Assembly: GCA_027596075.1 (NCBI GenBank)
Contig: JADGJC010000048.1
Span: forward strand, 102,584 to 166,583
DNA from: Rhizophlyctis rosea
Taxonomy: Eukaryota; Chytridiomycota; Chytridiomycetes; Rhizophlyctidales; Rhizophlyctidaceae
Length of the DNA: 64,000 nt
Direction of reading: 5' to 3'
The notes under the pieces are model-generated. The model was not told the origin of the DNA. It was given only the letters and a program-made list of their open reading frames with translations, and made no database searches. Numbering within the stretch: the stretch's first letter is position 1; the number at the start of each line of letters is the position of its first letter. Below are positions 33,388 to 44,500 of the stretch, piece by piece. The translations under genes were made by a program, and so were the position numbers.

Positions 33388-36024
33388 TCACAACTCAACC
33401 TCAGTTATCCTAGCCCCAGCACCCTTCAACGCCTCCAACTCCCCCTCCACATCCACATCCTCCCCCCTTCTCCCCTCATCATCCCTCCTCACCTCCCCAT
33501 CCCCCATCCCGACATCACTCCCGTCCCCCTCCTCCTCATCCTCCACAACCTCCTCCACCCCACCCGCCCTCGACACCACCCTCCCCTTAGCCTTCAACCT
33601 CAACTTCCCCGTCTCATCAATAACAGCCTCTACACCCGCCTCATCCAACACCCGATCCTGCACCACCTCCCTCGCCTCGAGCGCCTCGATGATTTTCTGG
33701 TTTTCCGCATTACCGTCACAAAGATTGCGGATGGCGAAGATGGCGTGTTCTTTCAAGACTGGTGGGACAAAATGAGAAGTGGTGGAGTATTTAGTATTTA
33801 TGGCTTCCCTCTCATCTCAGAATGGAAATAGCAACAGGGAAACAAGGGAAATACTCACAAGGATTATACTCATCAATATTACACTGTCCCAACACCAACG
33901 GGATGGCTTCCAACTCCCGGAACTGGTCTTGCACTTCCCGCGCCTCGTACGAGAAGTTGCCGATGACTTTTATGATATCCGTTTTAAGCATTCCAAAGTC
34001 TTCTGGATTCGCGCAGGGTGGGTTGGAAAAGCGGGACGTGGGGGGAGGCGATGAGGATGGGGACGGAGAGGTTTTGGAGAGTTTTGTGCGTGGGATGTAT
34101 TTATGTGCTAGAGTGAGGAGTTCTGTCGAAAGGGAATGAGAAGTGGGGCAGTGAGCATACTAAGAGTGGTATGCAAACAGGATGGTGACAAATTGAGAGG
34201 AAACTACTTACGAACTAACGCCGGGCCCAACCCCTCCATCATCAACTTCACCTTCGCATCCGGCCCCAAATCCTGCGTCACCCTCCCCCAAAATTGCAAC
34301 ATCAACAAAACCCCTTCCAAATCATACCCAAACATCGGCTTCTCCCCCTCCTTCTCCCCTCCTTCCCTTTCCTTCCCACCCCCATCACTCCCACCCACCC
34401 CATCACACTCCATCGCCACCACCCCACCACCCCCACCACCAACCAACCTCTCCAAATTCCCCACAAGCTTTCTAAAAACCCGCACAAGAAACACCATGGT
34501 ATCGATCCCCACACCCACAACCGGCCGATCGGAATTCGCGCGTGCGTCGACCATGCCGTCAAGGAGTTTTAGAAACGTGACGTGTTCGTTGCAGAAGAGG
34601 TGGGTGCGGCAGGGGTCTTTGCCGTAGGAGAGGGCTTCGAGGATGCGGGGTGTTAGGTCTACTTCGATCATGTTGCTGAAGATTGAATAGCTGTTGAGGG
34701 AAAGGAGGGGGGTGTCAGTATTTGGAAATACGACGGGCCCAAACATACGGGTTGTAACATACATGATATCGAACGTTGCGCATTCGCTGTTGACGACTTG
34801 GCTGGCGGTGTGGAGCATGGATTTGAGGACGTCGCGGCCCAGTGATGTTTGTGTGAGATATAAGCTAGATGGAATTAGCTAGGGTTAGTTTTTGGTTACT
34901 CCAGTTCATGCGAATAGGTCATGCAAGCATAGACTCACCATTGTTGTGAATCTTTGTATATGCAGTTGTGTATGAACATCAGCACGTATTTCGCAGATTC
35001 GCAGTCGCAGGTGGAAAGTAGTTGTCTGGAGGGAGTAGGTGGACATGCATCAGTCATATGAGCGTTGACCCATCTGAAAAGCTCCTCCATGTAAAACGAA
35101 AAACTGTACCTCAGTAGATCAGAATCTTTGAAGAAATGCGGCCACATCTTGCCCTGCAGTTCCGGATTGCATGTCATCATGTTGGCGAGCATCTGCGTGC
35201 CCATATTGACCGCCTTGACGACTTTGCCACGCAAGACTCTGCATGCTTCTCGTTTTGTTGTGGTTAGCCAGCTGCACTGGTAAGAGAGCATCTCTTCGGT
35301 TGTTTCGTGGAGCTTCTCTTCCCTACAACGAAGATCTGTCAGCATTCAACCCCTATGGCGTGGCGATGGCAACCCTTCTCACCATGCTCGTCGCTGATTG
35401 TGAGGCATTGCGGCACACATGTTGCGAACCAATAGAAAGCATGCGGCTGCCAAGTCTACGCAGTGGTTTGCTCGTGTGTCGCATGCTACTCCCCGTTTCC
35501 CGACACCGAATACGCAGAATAGTTGATTTCGTGCGCGCATGAAAATGGATTTGAGGTCTGGCCAGATGCCTGATTGCGAGGGTGATGACGCGCCCAATTC
35601 TGACCTGTGTGAGTGTGTGAATGATGAAAGAGAGCGTGGGAAAGTGTGTAAATGAATGAGGGGTCGTGAGAAGATGAATTTGGAAGGAATGATTTGTCAG
35701 CACTGTGCATGTGCACATCCCCTCATGATTAAGTCCGATGATGTGCAGCAACGACACAGTGAATCAACGGACTGATTGATCAATGCCGCCATGATCCCTT
35801 GCGCTTAGCGGTCATGACAATTACCTCAGTCTCTCATCCTTCACAAGCAGTGTAGCGACTTCCCGGGGAGCAGTGGCCGCCAACTCAAGGACGGCCAAGT
35901 CGACGGGAGCGCATGGCGGCGCGCCCAAGAGCGGCCGCCATGCCGACTGGAGTTTGTCTCGGGCCTGCGATAGCCGAGTTTCGAAATCGGGTTCGAGCGG
36001 GAGAGTGGGTTCGTCGGCAGGCAT
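33388..36024 (-). CDS. ATXN10: Ataxin-10 orthologue
   Basis: At least seven exons on the minus strand run from MPADEPTLPLEPDF (36024) to ARITEVEL (33388). Recognisable segments in order are: an armadillo-like stretch FLLVRNMCAAMPHNQR; REEKLHETTEEMLSYQCSWL; ANMMTCNPELQGKMWPHFF; LLSTCDCESAKYVLMFIHNC; LYLTQTSLGRDVLKSMLHTA; then the conserved C-terminal Atx10 domain, DIIKVIGNFSYEAREVQDQ, IPLVLGQCNIDEYNP and LKEHAIFAIRNLCDGNAENQ. The last motif is the family signature. Ataxin-10 is an armadillo-fold cytoplasmic protein linked to cytokinesis and septin control. The C-terminus after the domain is acidic (EEVVEDEEEGDG) and disordered, as in other fungi. Intron boundaries such as GTAATT and GTATGT are clear, but the exact acceptor of exon 2 near 35560-35610 is ambiguous. 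Confidence 0.88.
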
Positions 36025-37311
36025 AGAATTGAGTTTACTATGCAATATTATGGAGCGGGGGCTTATGATAGTGCTGTGTTGGCCAACCACATGGGGTTCA
36101 GCCGACTGGTTGGGAAAGGTGGGTGGGTGCGATAGGAGGTGGAAGCGGGTGTGCTCCACTCAAAAAGGTGTGAATGTTAATGGTATGGATAGGTGTGCAA
36201 AAGTGCAAGAGGTCCAGCGAACTAGGGTGATGAGTCTCGATAAAGTATGTTCCGTCAGGTCAAAAGAAAGGCCAAAGGGCAGAATTGCAAAGTGGACGTC
36301 AGGGGAATTGGTTTGTAATATCAGCAGGAATAAGTTCTGCAGGTGTGTAGGAGTACTGTAAGGGTTCAGTGGTTGATAGGTTTTTGACTGGAGTTCTGGA
36401 GCTGACGACTTCCTCATGAAAACTTGCGTGTGTTTCCTGGTGTGTTTCAACTTTTCTCAGCGTTTCGTGTGGTGCAGTTCAATGCAGCACCACAGCCAAA
36501 AATGTGGAAATTCCCTCTTTGATTTCAACTCCAGTGTGCAACTCCATCCGAGTGAGTGGGACAGTGGCTTCGGTGCACCTTTGACAGTTGGCGCCATTTT
36601 GTGGGTCTACCGGGTCTGGAATTTCTCTCATTGCAAATGGGTCAAGTTGAAAGGGGGCTTGTGCTCAGCGAGATGACAAATCTCACTGCAGCTTACCAAT
36701 GCCCATCGGAATTGACCATGGGTGATGCCCGATATGGTTATATTGCCATGTGGTGTGGCGTAGCAGAACCAACTCGTCCCTCCTTGCCATGTGCAATCGC
36801 GATTTCAATTGTCCGTAGATACTCAAATGTTTTCAAGTTGAGCCCGCCCCTTTCATGAGGAGAGATAACTTCGCAAAATGTTTCCTTGTTGGTCGAGCAT
36901 TTCAGGAACCAATGCCGAAGAGGTAAGGACTTATTGTACCTGAATATCAACGTACGGATTTACAGCAGTTGCGCCATTCATTTGAGAATGCTCAGGGCCG
37001 TTCAAACCGATACTTGGGAGGCTCGATTTTTGTCCTTGTGGCTTCCATTTTTGTTATCATACGTCATGGGATGCACTGGCCACGGGCGCCTGGACTTCAA
37101 CATTCTGGCACGCAATTTCAAATCCTCGAACGAAGGCGCTGCACATGATGGCACAGCTGTGGCTGGTAACTGGAGAGGTACTCGCAAACGCGACGCGTGT
37201 GGCTTGTCCTTGCTCCCCAAACATTGAGTTCTCACAGAGCAGGTTTGGTGGTTTTCCTTTTCTTATCCTGCAACAACCATCCAACATCTTCATGCTCAAC
37301 CAAACTTTCCC
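36025..37311. other. 1.3-kb intergenic region between divergent genes
   Basis: This region separates ataxin-10 (minus) from the ABCD4-like transporter (plus) and should hold both promoters. Composition is even and no TATA box, repeat or gene is convincing. The short frames at 36886-37227 and 36160-36450 lack motifs. Confidence 0.45.
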
Positions 37312-39479
37312 ATGGCCTTCGTATTCGGGACCCGTGACAGGGACTTCCTCCCAACCCACGACCTCCCCACCACACCAAAACACCCAGACAGCCTCCTAGT
37401 CAAGCGCCTCCTCCGTCTAACCCGCCTCGCATTCCGCCCTTCCCCAACCTCCATCCGCTACATATACCCCACCCTAATCCTCATCTCCATAATCCGAGAA
37501 TTCTTCTCCTACCAAGTCGGCATAACACTCTCACGCTTCTATGTCGTCATACCTAATCGTAACCTGGAAGACCTTTTGCGCCTCATAGGGTGGTGTCTGC
37601 TGTTCTTCTTTGGGTTGGGGGTTGCACTTGGTGCGACGCATTATGCGGGCGGGGTGTTGGCGCTGCGAGCGAGGCAGAGTATTGCGACGTGGTTGCATGC
37701 GAAGTATTTGAGGAGAGGAGCGTTGTATGAGGTTTTGTATGGACATAATGGGATAGATAATCCTGATATGCGGATTACGCAGGATTTGGATAAGTTTTGT
37801 GAACAGGTATGGGTTTTGGACGCACCCCGTATTCTCACTTTTGGCAGTGGCAGCCTATGCAAACTCACATAAACATAATTCAACACACACGTCAACCGCC
37901 AGCTCAGAAAAGTAATAGAAGACCTCACCATAACCCCCCTCCTCCTCATCTACTACACCTACCAAACATACCTCATAGCCGGGCCCCTAGCCCCACTAAC
38001 AATCTACACCTTTTTCCTAACAACCTTCCTCCTATCCCGCTACATCCTCCGTCCCCTCGCCTCCCTCGTCGCAAAACGCGAACGCGCAGAAGGCGATCTC
38101 CGGTACCTGCACGTCCACGTCCGGACGGAGGCTGAGAGTATTGCGATGATGCGCGGGGAGGAAGCGGAACGGAGGCGGTTGGATGGGGCGTTGGAGGTGG
38201 CGTTGGGTGTGCAGGGTGTTATTGTTGGGTGGGAAGCGGGGTTGAAGGTTGTGACGAGTGGGATTTCGTATGTGGGGAGTATGTTGCCTTATTGTTTGAT
38301 TGCTGTGCCGATTTTTAGGGGGGAGTTTGAGGGGTTGCCGAAGTGAGTGTGGCTTCCTTCTTTGATGTGTGTCTGTTGAGACGAACGAGATTTGTTGTGG
38401 AGGCCAGGCTAATGGTGTCTTACAATAGGGAAGAGATCAGCGCATTAATATCAAAGAACCTTTACATCTCGCTATATCTTATCTATTGCTTCACGCAGAT
38501 GTCCAACATGTTTGAGAGGTGAGATGTCAAATTTTTCAATTCTTCCCATTTTTTTTCGCGTTCTTTTGCCTTCGCTTCGAATCACCTCGGGATTGCGTGA
38601 CGTGCAAAGGCGTGAAATGTTTCTCAATGTCCAACCCTCCCCACAAACAGATTCGCAGAAATGTCCGGCTACACAACACGTATCGGCCGCTTAATGGAAG
38701 CCTTGGACGCTCTAAATCCCCCGGAACAACCCGACACCCCAACATCCGAACACTCTCCCCTCCTACAACACCACCACCCACACCCACCATCACCCAACCC
38801 CTCATCCATTGAAGTCAAAAACCTAACCTACTCAACACCCACACACCACCTCCTAGTCCAAAACCTCTCTTTCACACTCACGCAAGGCGCGCACATCTTC
38901 GTAACCGGTCCGTCGGGAAGTGGGAAAAGCACACTGGTGAGGATATTGGCTGGGTTGTATCGTGGGGAAGGGGAAGTGGCTGTTCCTGGGGATGTTATGT
39001 TTTTGCCGCAGAGGGCGTATGTTGTTCCGAAAGGAACACTGAGAGAACAAGTTACATATCCTGTTTCGGTCGGGAGTGGTGGAGAGGATGTGGAAGAAAG
39101 AGTTGTAGAAGCTTTACGAATGGCGGAGGTTGGGTACCTTGCTCAACGATGGACGGACGAGGTAGTAAGTCGCGTGAGTGCGGCGGGGGAGGATTGGACC
39201 AGGGGGTTGAGTGGTGGGGAGAGGCAGAGGGTAGCATTGGCGAGGGTTCTCTTTTGGAGGCCGCGGTTTGTGGTTTTGGATGAGGCGACGGGGAGTTTGG
39301 ATGTGGGGTGTGAGGGGAGGGTTTTGGGGAGGGTTTTTGGGTGTGGGATTACTTGTTTGGTTGTTGGGCATGGGGTTGGGGGTGGTGAGGGGGGTGTGAG
39401 TGGGAATTTGGGGGGTAGGAGGGTGGTGTTGGATGGGATGGGTGGGTGGAGATTAGAGGCTGCGGTTGCAGATGGGTAG
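37312..39479 (+). CDS. ABCD4: ABCD4-like half ABC transporter
   Basis: Four exons join in phase: 37312-37806, 37903-38342, 38429-38518 and 38651-39479. This half transporter has an N-terminal membrane domain with helices including YPTLILISIIREFF, LIGWCLLFFFGLGVALGATH and the family phrase YAGGVLALRAR. DNPDMRITQDLDKFCEQ is followed by ITPLLLIYYTYQ, which matches the EAA-like region of ABCD proteins and fits ABCD4 best. The nucleotide-binding domain has Walker A GPSGSGKST, a Q-loop FLPQRAYV, the signature LSGGERQR, Walker B FVVLDEAT and the H-loop GHG. ABCD4 exports cobalamin from lysosomes with LMBD1 in animals; peroxisomal ABCD relatives carry fatty acyl-CoA. ABCD4 is favoured because of the extended similarity around the transmembrane segments. 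The C-terminal 60 residues are Gly-rich and poorly conserved. Confidence 0.85.
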
Positions 39480-39687
39480 CAGGAGGAGGAGGAGAGATTG
39501 CTTGAGTAATAGTATACGATGATGTTATGTAGGATAGTAGATAGGATAGTACACCACTAGTCACTGTAGATAGCCAATACCGTGGGTTAGGAACAAACTG
39601 CAAATTGACGCTTTACAGTTCCCGAAAACCGTTTTGTCTTATCGTTGATTCAAGAATAAAGCCCGGGTCTTGGCCACCACACCCTCG

Positions 39688-41155
39688 TCACACCACCTCC
39701 GCAACCAACTCCTGCCCCCTGACCCCCCTCACCAAATTCTCAATCGCCAACCCAGCCATAGCCTCCCTCGTCTCAACCGTCGCGCTCCCCAAATGCGGCA
39801 AAACCGTGCAATTATCCAACTTCAACAACTCACTCTGAGGATCCAAGGGTTCCGGATCCGTCACGTCCAACCCTGCCGCAGCAATCGTGCCATTCCCCAA
39901 AGCCTCCGCTAGAGCGACTTGGTCCACGATACCTCCGCGAGCGGTGTTGATGAAGATCGAAGTGGATTTCATTTGGGAGAAGGTGGTGGAGTTGAAGAGG
40001 TGGTGGGTTTGAGGTGTTAGGGCGCAGGTTACGATTACTATGTCGGATTCGTGGAGGAGGGCTGGGAGGGGGACGTGAGTTGCTGAGAGGGTGGAGGCGG
40101 GTTCAGGTTTTGGGGAGGGGCTGGTGTACAGGACTTTGCCTGTGATGGTTGAAGTGCATGTGAATTGGTAGAACAAGGTAGGAGGACGCGAAAGATGCGT
40201 TCATATGGCTTCGCATACCGATGCCGAATGCGCGGAGACGTGTTGCTACAGCTACACCTATGCGACCAAACCCGACGATTCCGACGGTCTTTCCAGTCAG
40301 TTGCATCCCAGTCATCCTTTGAGGCTAGATGCTTCAGCGTTTTGCTCAATCGAGCTTTTGTCAGCTGCAGTCGCTCACCACATGGCGCTCCATTTAGTCC
40401 ACTGCGGGCCAGTTTGAGTCGATCATAACAATTGTGACGTGACATCTTTGCATACCTCGCCTGTCCGGACCGCGCGCATACCTTCTTGGAAGCGCCTGGC
40501 GGTGGTCAAAAGCAGCCCAACGGTCAGATCTGCGGTTGCATCGGTAAGCACGTCTGGAGTGTAGCCGACGCGCACATTCCGTTTTCTGCATGCTGGGTAG
40601 GAGGGAAAATGTGGAATGATGAGTCATCTTGTCAGTTTTACGCTCCACATAAATCATGATCTCTATACCTGCAACATCGATGTGGTCATAGCCGACTGTG
40701 GGTATGGGGAATACCGATCAGCTGGTCGCTAATGACATGAGTGTTTTCAACAAGGCAGACCTGACATTGTCGAGACGACTTTCAATTGGGGGCCTGCAAT
40801 TGGGCGAACAAGATCAAACACTAGTGGTCTATACGGACGAGAGTCGGTTGCAGCGTTTACCAGCAGCATTCAACAATTCGTCGTTGACTCTATCCGTCAA
40901 TAGCACCAGCAGGCCTTCCGCGCCCTTGACGGCTTCCAATAGTTTAGCACGGGGCATGGGTTCGGCTGCTTCTGGCCATTTGATCAGATTTATACTGAGG
41001 AGATTGGTTGGTCAGGAGAATCCATGTGAGAAGGTGATGATTTCTTTGAAATATTCCACAGCTACCTCTTGTCTGTGTCGATACGGTTTTGAGCTATGGG
41101 AGGGAGTTGACGGGTCAGTACCACTTTGGGAAGTTGGGAAGTAGTTGTGGAAGAC
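39688..41155 (-). CDS. GRHPR: Glyoxylate/hydroxypyruvate reductase
   Basis: The gene starts [20 protein letters not shown] (41155). Exons then encode [51 protein letters not shown], the WTKWSAMW block, the Rossmann motif [10 protein letters not shown], and the C-terminal catalytic region. Catalytic residues of D-2-hydroxyacid dehydrogenases are visible: Arg in [11 protein letters not shown], Glu in [10 protein letters not shown], and His in [12 protein letters not shown]. The short introns include GTATGC and GTGAGC donors. Similarity is strongest to the GRHPR branch (glyoxylate to glycolate, hydroxypyruvate to D-glycerate, using NADPH), not to phosphoglycerate dehydrogenase, because it lacks a C-terminal ACT domain and ends at GQELVAEVV. 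It is convergent with the ABCD4-like gene, with 208 bp between stops. Confidence 0.9.
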
Positions 41156-41549
41156 ATGGCGCGAAGTGGGTGGTTCGAGACTTTGCTTATGAGCGTGCGA
41201 CAGCGACGGTGCATAGGATTGTAGCTTAAATGGGGATGGGTGTTAGAGTTCGTTAGATTGGGTAATTCTAGATAGAGTAAAAATAGCAAGAAGGAAACAC
41301 GACGATGTGATCAAGTTTCGCCATGGATGTGGCGCAGCATTGCGGACTTTTTGATATGCCCAAAACAGGACAGATGAATTTGTGTGCCAGCACTTTTGCG
41401 TCCATGCTCCGTCGTGCTTTCGTTACTTACCCCACTCCTCCATCTGCAAATCCCAATTTCCCAGAGCACCCGAATACACGCTGCTGGCGTCTACAATAAG
41501 TGAAACGTTCCGTAAGCAAGAGTCAACGTGAACAAGGTCACCATACAAC
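41156..41549. promoter_or_regulatory. Divergent region between reductase and BRCA2 genes
   Basis: These 394 bp lie between divergent starts. No clear TATA box is seen; the stretch presumably contains both promoters. Nothing else is recognised. Confidence 0.4.
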
Positions 41550-44500
41550 ATGTCGAGCTCTCCATCGACGCCTGAAATTCACCCACGATACGACCCCCTG
41601 GAATTTTGGAATCCCGCTCAACTTGAAGAGGACAGCGACGATGAGCAGTTTGCTCAGGGCTGGTGGGGCTTGCTTCCGCCAGCTGCTATTGAGGGCGTGT
41701 GTATTGAATACAACGAGGGAGATAACGCGGACGAAGATGTTGAGGTTTGTTTACATGTCTGTATATTAGTCCGGTATCTACTTTGTCCTCATCTCGTAAA
41801 TCGCAGAACCAAGAGACCGTGACGCCACGAGTATCGCGAAAACGGTCCCGGTCCATTGACGAAACTAGTGAAGCTACGACCGATGCACAACAACGATGGC
41901 ATGCACCCGAAACTCCCAACGACACTGACGCCCAACTACCCATGCCCGCCTTCTCCCGATCGGATACTATGTCTCCATACGTCAATTTCCACATCCCAGA
42001 GGAAACACGCCGGAACTACAACGTTGCCCCGCGCGTGGAGACACCTGTCCAACCGCTTTCCGACATGGAAGAAACACCCACTTCGAAACAAAAAACCGAA
42101 AGGAGGGAGTTTCGTCATTACATCACTCCATCACACCAGGCGCATATGCGGAGACAAATGTCTACCACGGGGAATTCCCCTTCGAACAGACTGCCGCAAG
42201 CGGGAGGCCACATTCTGTCGGGGCTGTCGGGGCGAAACTTGCTTGGGGACAACAGGGAGTTGGCGTGGGATGTGTCGATGCAGACGCCTTCTCCTAGTGC
42301 TGAACAAAAGCTGCGGACACCACGTCAAATCATGAGCAATCTACGGAAAAGTACTTCAATCAGCACCAATGGCGACCCAGCGTCCCCCTCATCACGGACG
42401 TCTGCATCGCGTGGGGTGGCAACCGGGTGGACGACTTCCGGTTCCACAGTCGGGCAGAAGCGGCCGTCGAATGAGGAACAGCCATTGGCGGCATCGGGTG
42501 ACGCGACAGGGAGTACCGTCGATCGTGAGGCTGACAGCACCAGCTCTGTTAGCAAACGAAGACGTAGAAATAGATCTGGTGGGTTGTTTGGACCGAACCC
42601 AGCGGGAGAAAGGATCTCAGAGCGAACAAGCGACAAGGATTATGAGACGGACATCGAATCAACACCAAAGGTGTCGAGGAAGGGCAAAGCGCCGCAAACC
42701 ACAGGTCCGGGCGGTCGCAGTCTGAAGCGAAAAGAACCCACATCCAAAGACAAACGTCGAAGCCATTCACCAGAATGTCCGCCAACACCTGTGTTGAAAC
42801 CGAAATCATCGTACCAGCAACGAATGAAGGAAGCGAGGGAGGATCATAGTGGGAGGAGACGAAGGGAATGTAAGCGGATTGAGTCTTTTTTGAATGAGAT
42901 GGTTAGTCATTCAAACGTGTTTGTAATTGTTTAGCTAGCTATATGTCGGATGTGGTGGGTGCTACCCTACATCGTCAATATATCGAACCAGTTTCTTCGT
43001 ATGCGCGTGAGAATGTGAGTCCTTCTGCAACGGCGAGGGGCGGTAAGGGCAAACGGATGATGGAGCAAGGTCGGGATTTGTCCTCGGATGGAGTTGAGGT
43101 GGACGATGCGTAAGTTGCACAGTATGGGATTACGTGGAAGATGTCATCGGCTTATCGTTTGTTTTTGCAGACATGCGAAGACACCGTTGGCTAGGAAGGA
43201 AGCGAGAAGAGGGTAGCGTGCACATATCATTGGATGATTGTAAACATACTTTACGTTAACCTTATTGAAACAGGTCAAGTGTCAACATCTTTATAGAAGA
43301 CGATCCTGAGGATCCCAACATCCCCATTGACGACTCTCAACACGCCGAAAGCATCACTCCCTGCGGAGAAGGTCCACCCAATCGACACTCACAACTCTCG
43401 CAAACCACTCTCCTCCACATCCTCTCATCACCCAAATCCCTATCACCCACACAAACTCCCACCACCCATCACCCCACCCGCCGACAATCAACAACATCAC
43501 CGTCCATCACTACGCATCCAATCACAACTCAGAACGACACATCCCCATCACCACGAAAACGCTCCCGCGAAACGCCGAGTTCGTTGCCGTCTCCGGAGCC
43601 TTCTGATCCGATTAATAGGAGTGGTGGAGGGAGGAGGAGACGGAGCGTGGATGGAGATGGGGATGGAGATCCGCCGACGAGTCCGCTGTATAGTAGTTCG
43701 CAGCCGAGTTATAGGGCTAGTCAGGAGGTTATACTTGAGTTTGAGCATCGGATTGGGCAGTATTCTGTGCCGGATGTGGTGTTTTCGGATGAGGAGGAGG
43801 ATGGGGGTCGGGGTGTGGTTAGAGAGTCCCAGATGATAGGAGAAGGGGCGGTGGAAGGCGGTTTTGTGCGGGGAGTGCAGTCGTTTGAGTTTGAAGATGA
43901 AGCGGACGTTGATTCGCCAACGATGGCGGGACGGGTGGAGGATGCGGTGTCTGTGCCGTTGAGTCAGGAGCCGTTGTTTGATGATTTTCCTGATGATTTG
44001 ACGGCTGGGACGATGGTTTCTGGAGTGGCGGGAGTAAACGAGGGCGATGGGCCGCTTGAAGAAGAACGGGAACTGAGAGAGGCGGAAGGACTTGGGGAGG
44101 AGATAGCTAATGGGAGAGGAGGGGAAAGAGGGTCATCGCCGATGACGGCTCGTACAGAGAGTTCTGTTACGACGGCTGGAAGTGGTGGTGGAGGGTCGGA
44201 GAGGGTGGTTGGATCGTCGCCGCTTTTGGAGGATCGTGTTGTGGTGGAAGACATGGTTGGAAGACCGGAGGTCGCTGCGCAAGAAGGTGTGGATTACCGT
44301 GTGGAAGAACAGGATGATGACGATGAGTCGCCGGAGATTTTGAAACGTGTTGGTAGTGCGATCGTTGTGGATAGGATGCAGGAGGCGGAGACGTCTGGCG
44401 GGCGGTTTGGAGGTGGTGAGGAGCTACGCGAAGTGGTTGGACATATCGAAATGGATGAGCGGAGTGCGTCATCACATTTGGATCGTGAGAAAGGTTCGGT

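Noticed and set aside
36886..37227. Plus-strand frame before ABCD4
   Set aside because: No motif and not in phase with the first ABCD4 exon; likely untranslated or chance.
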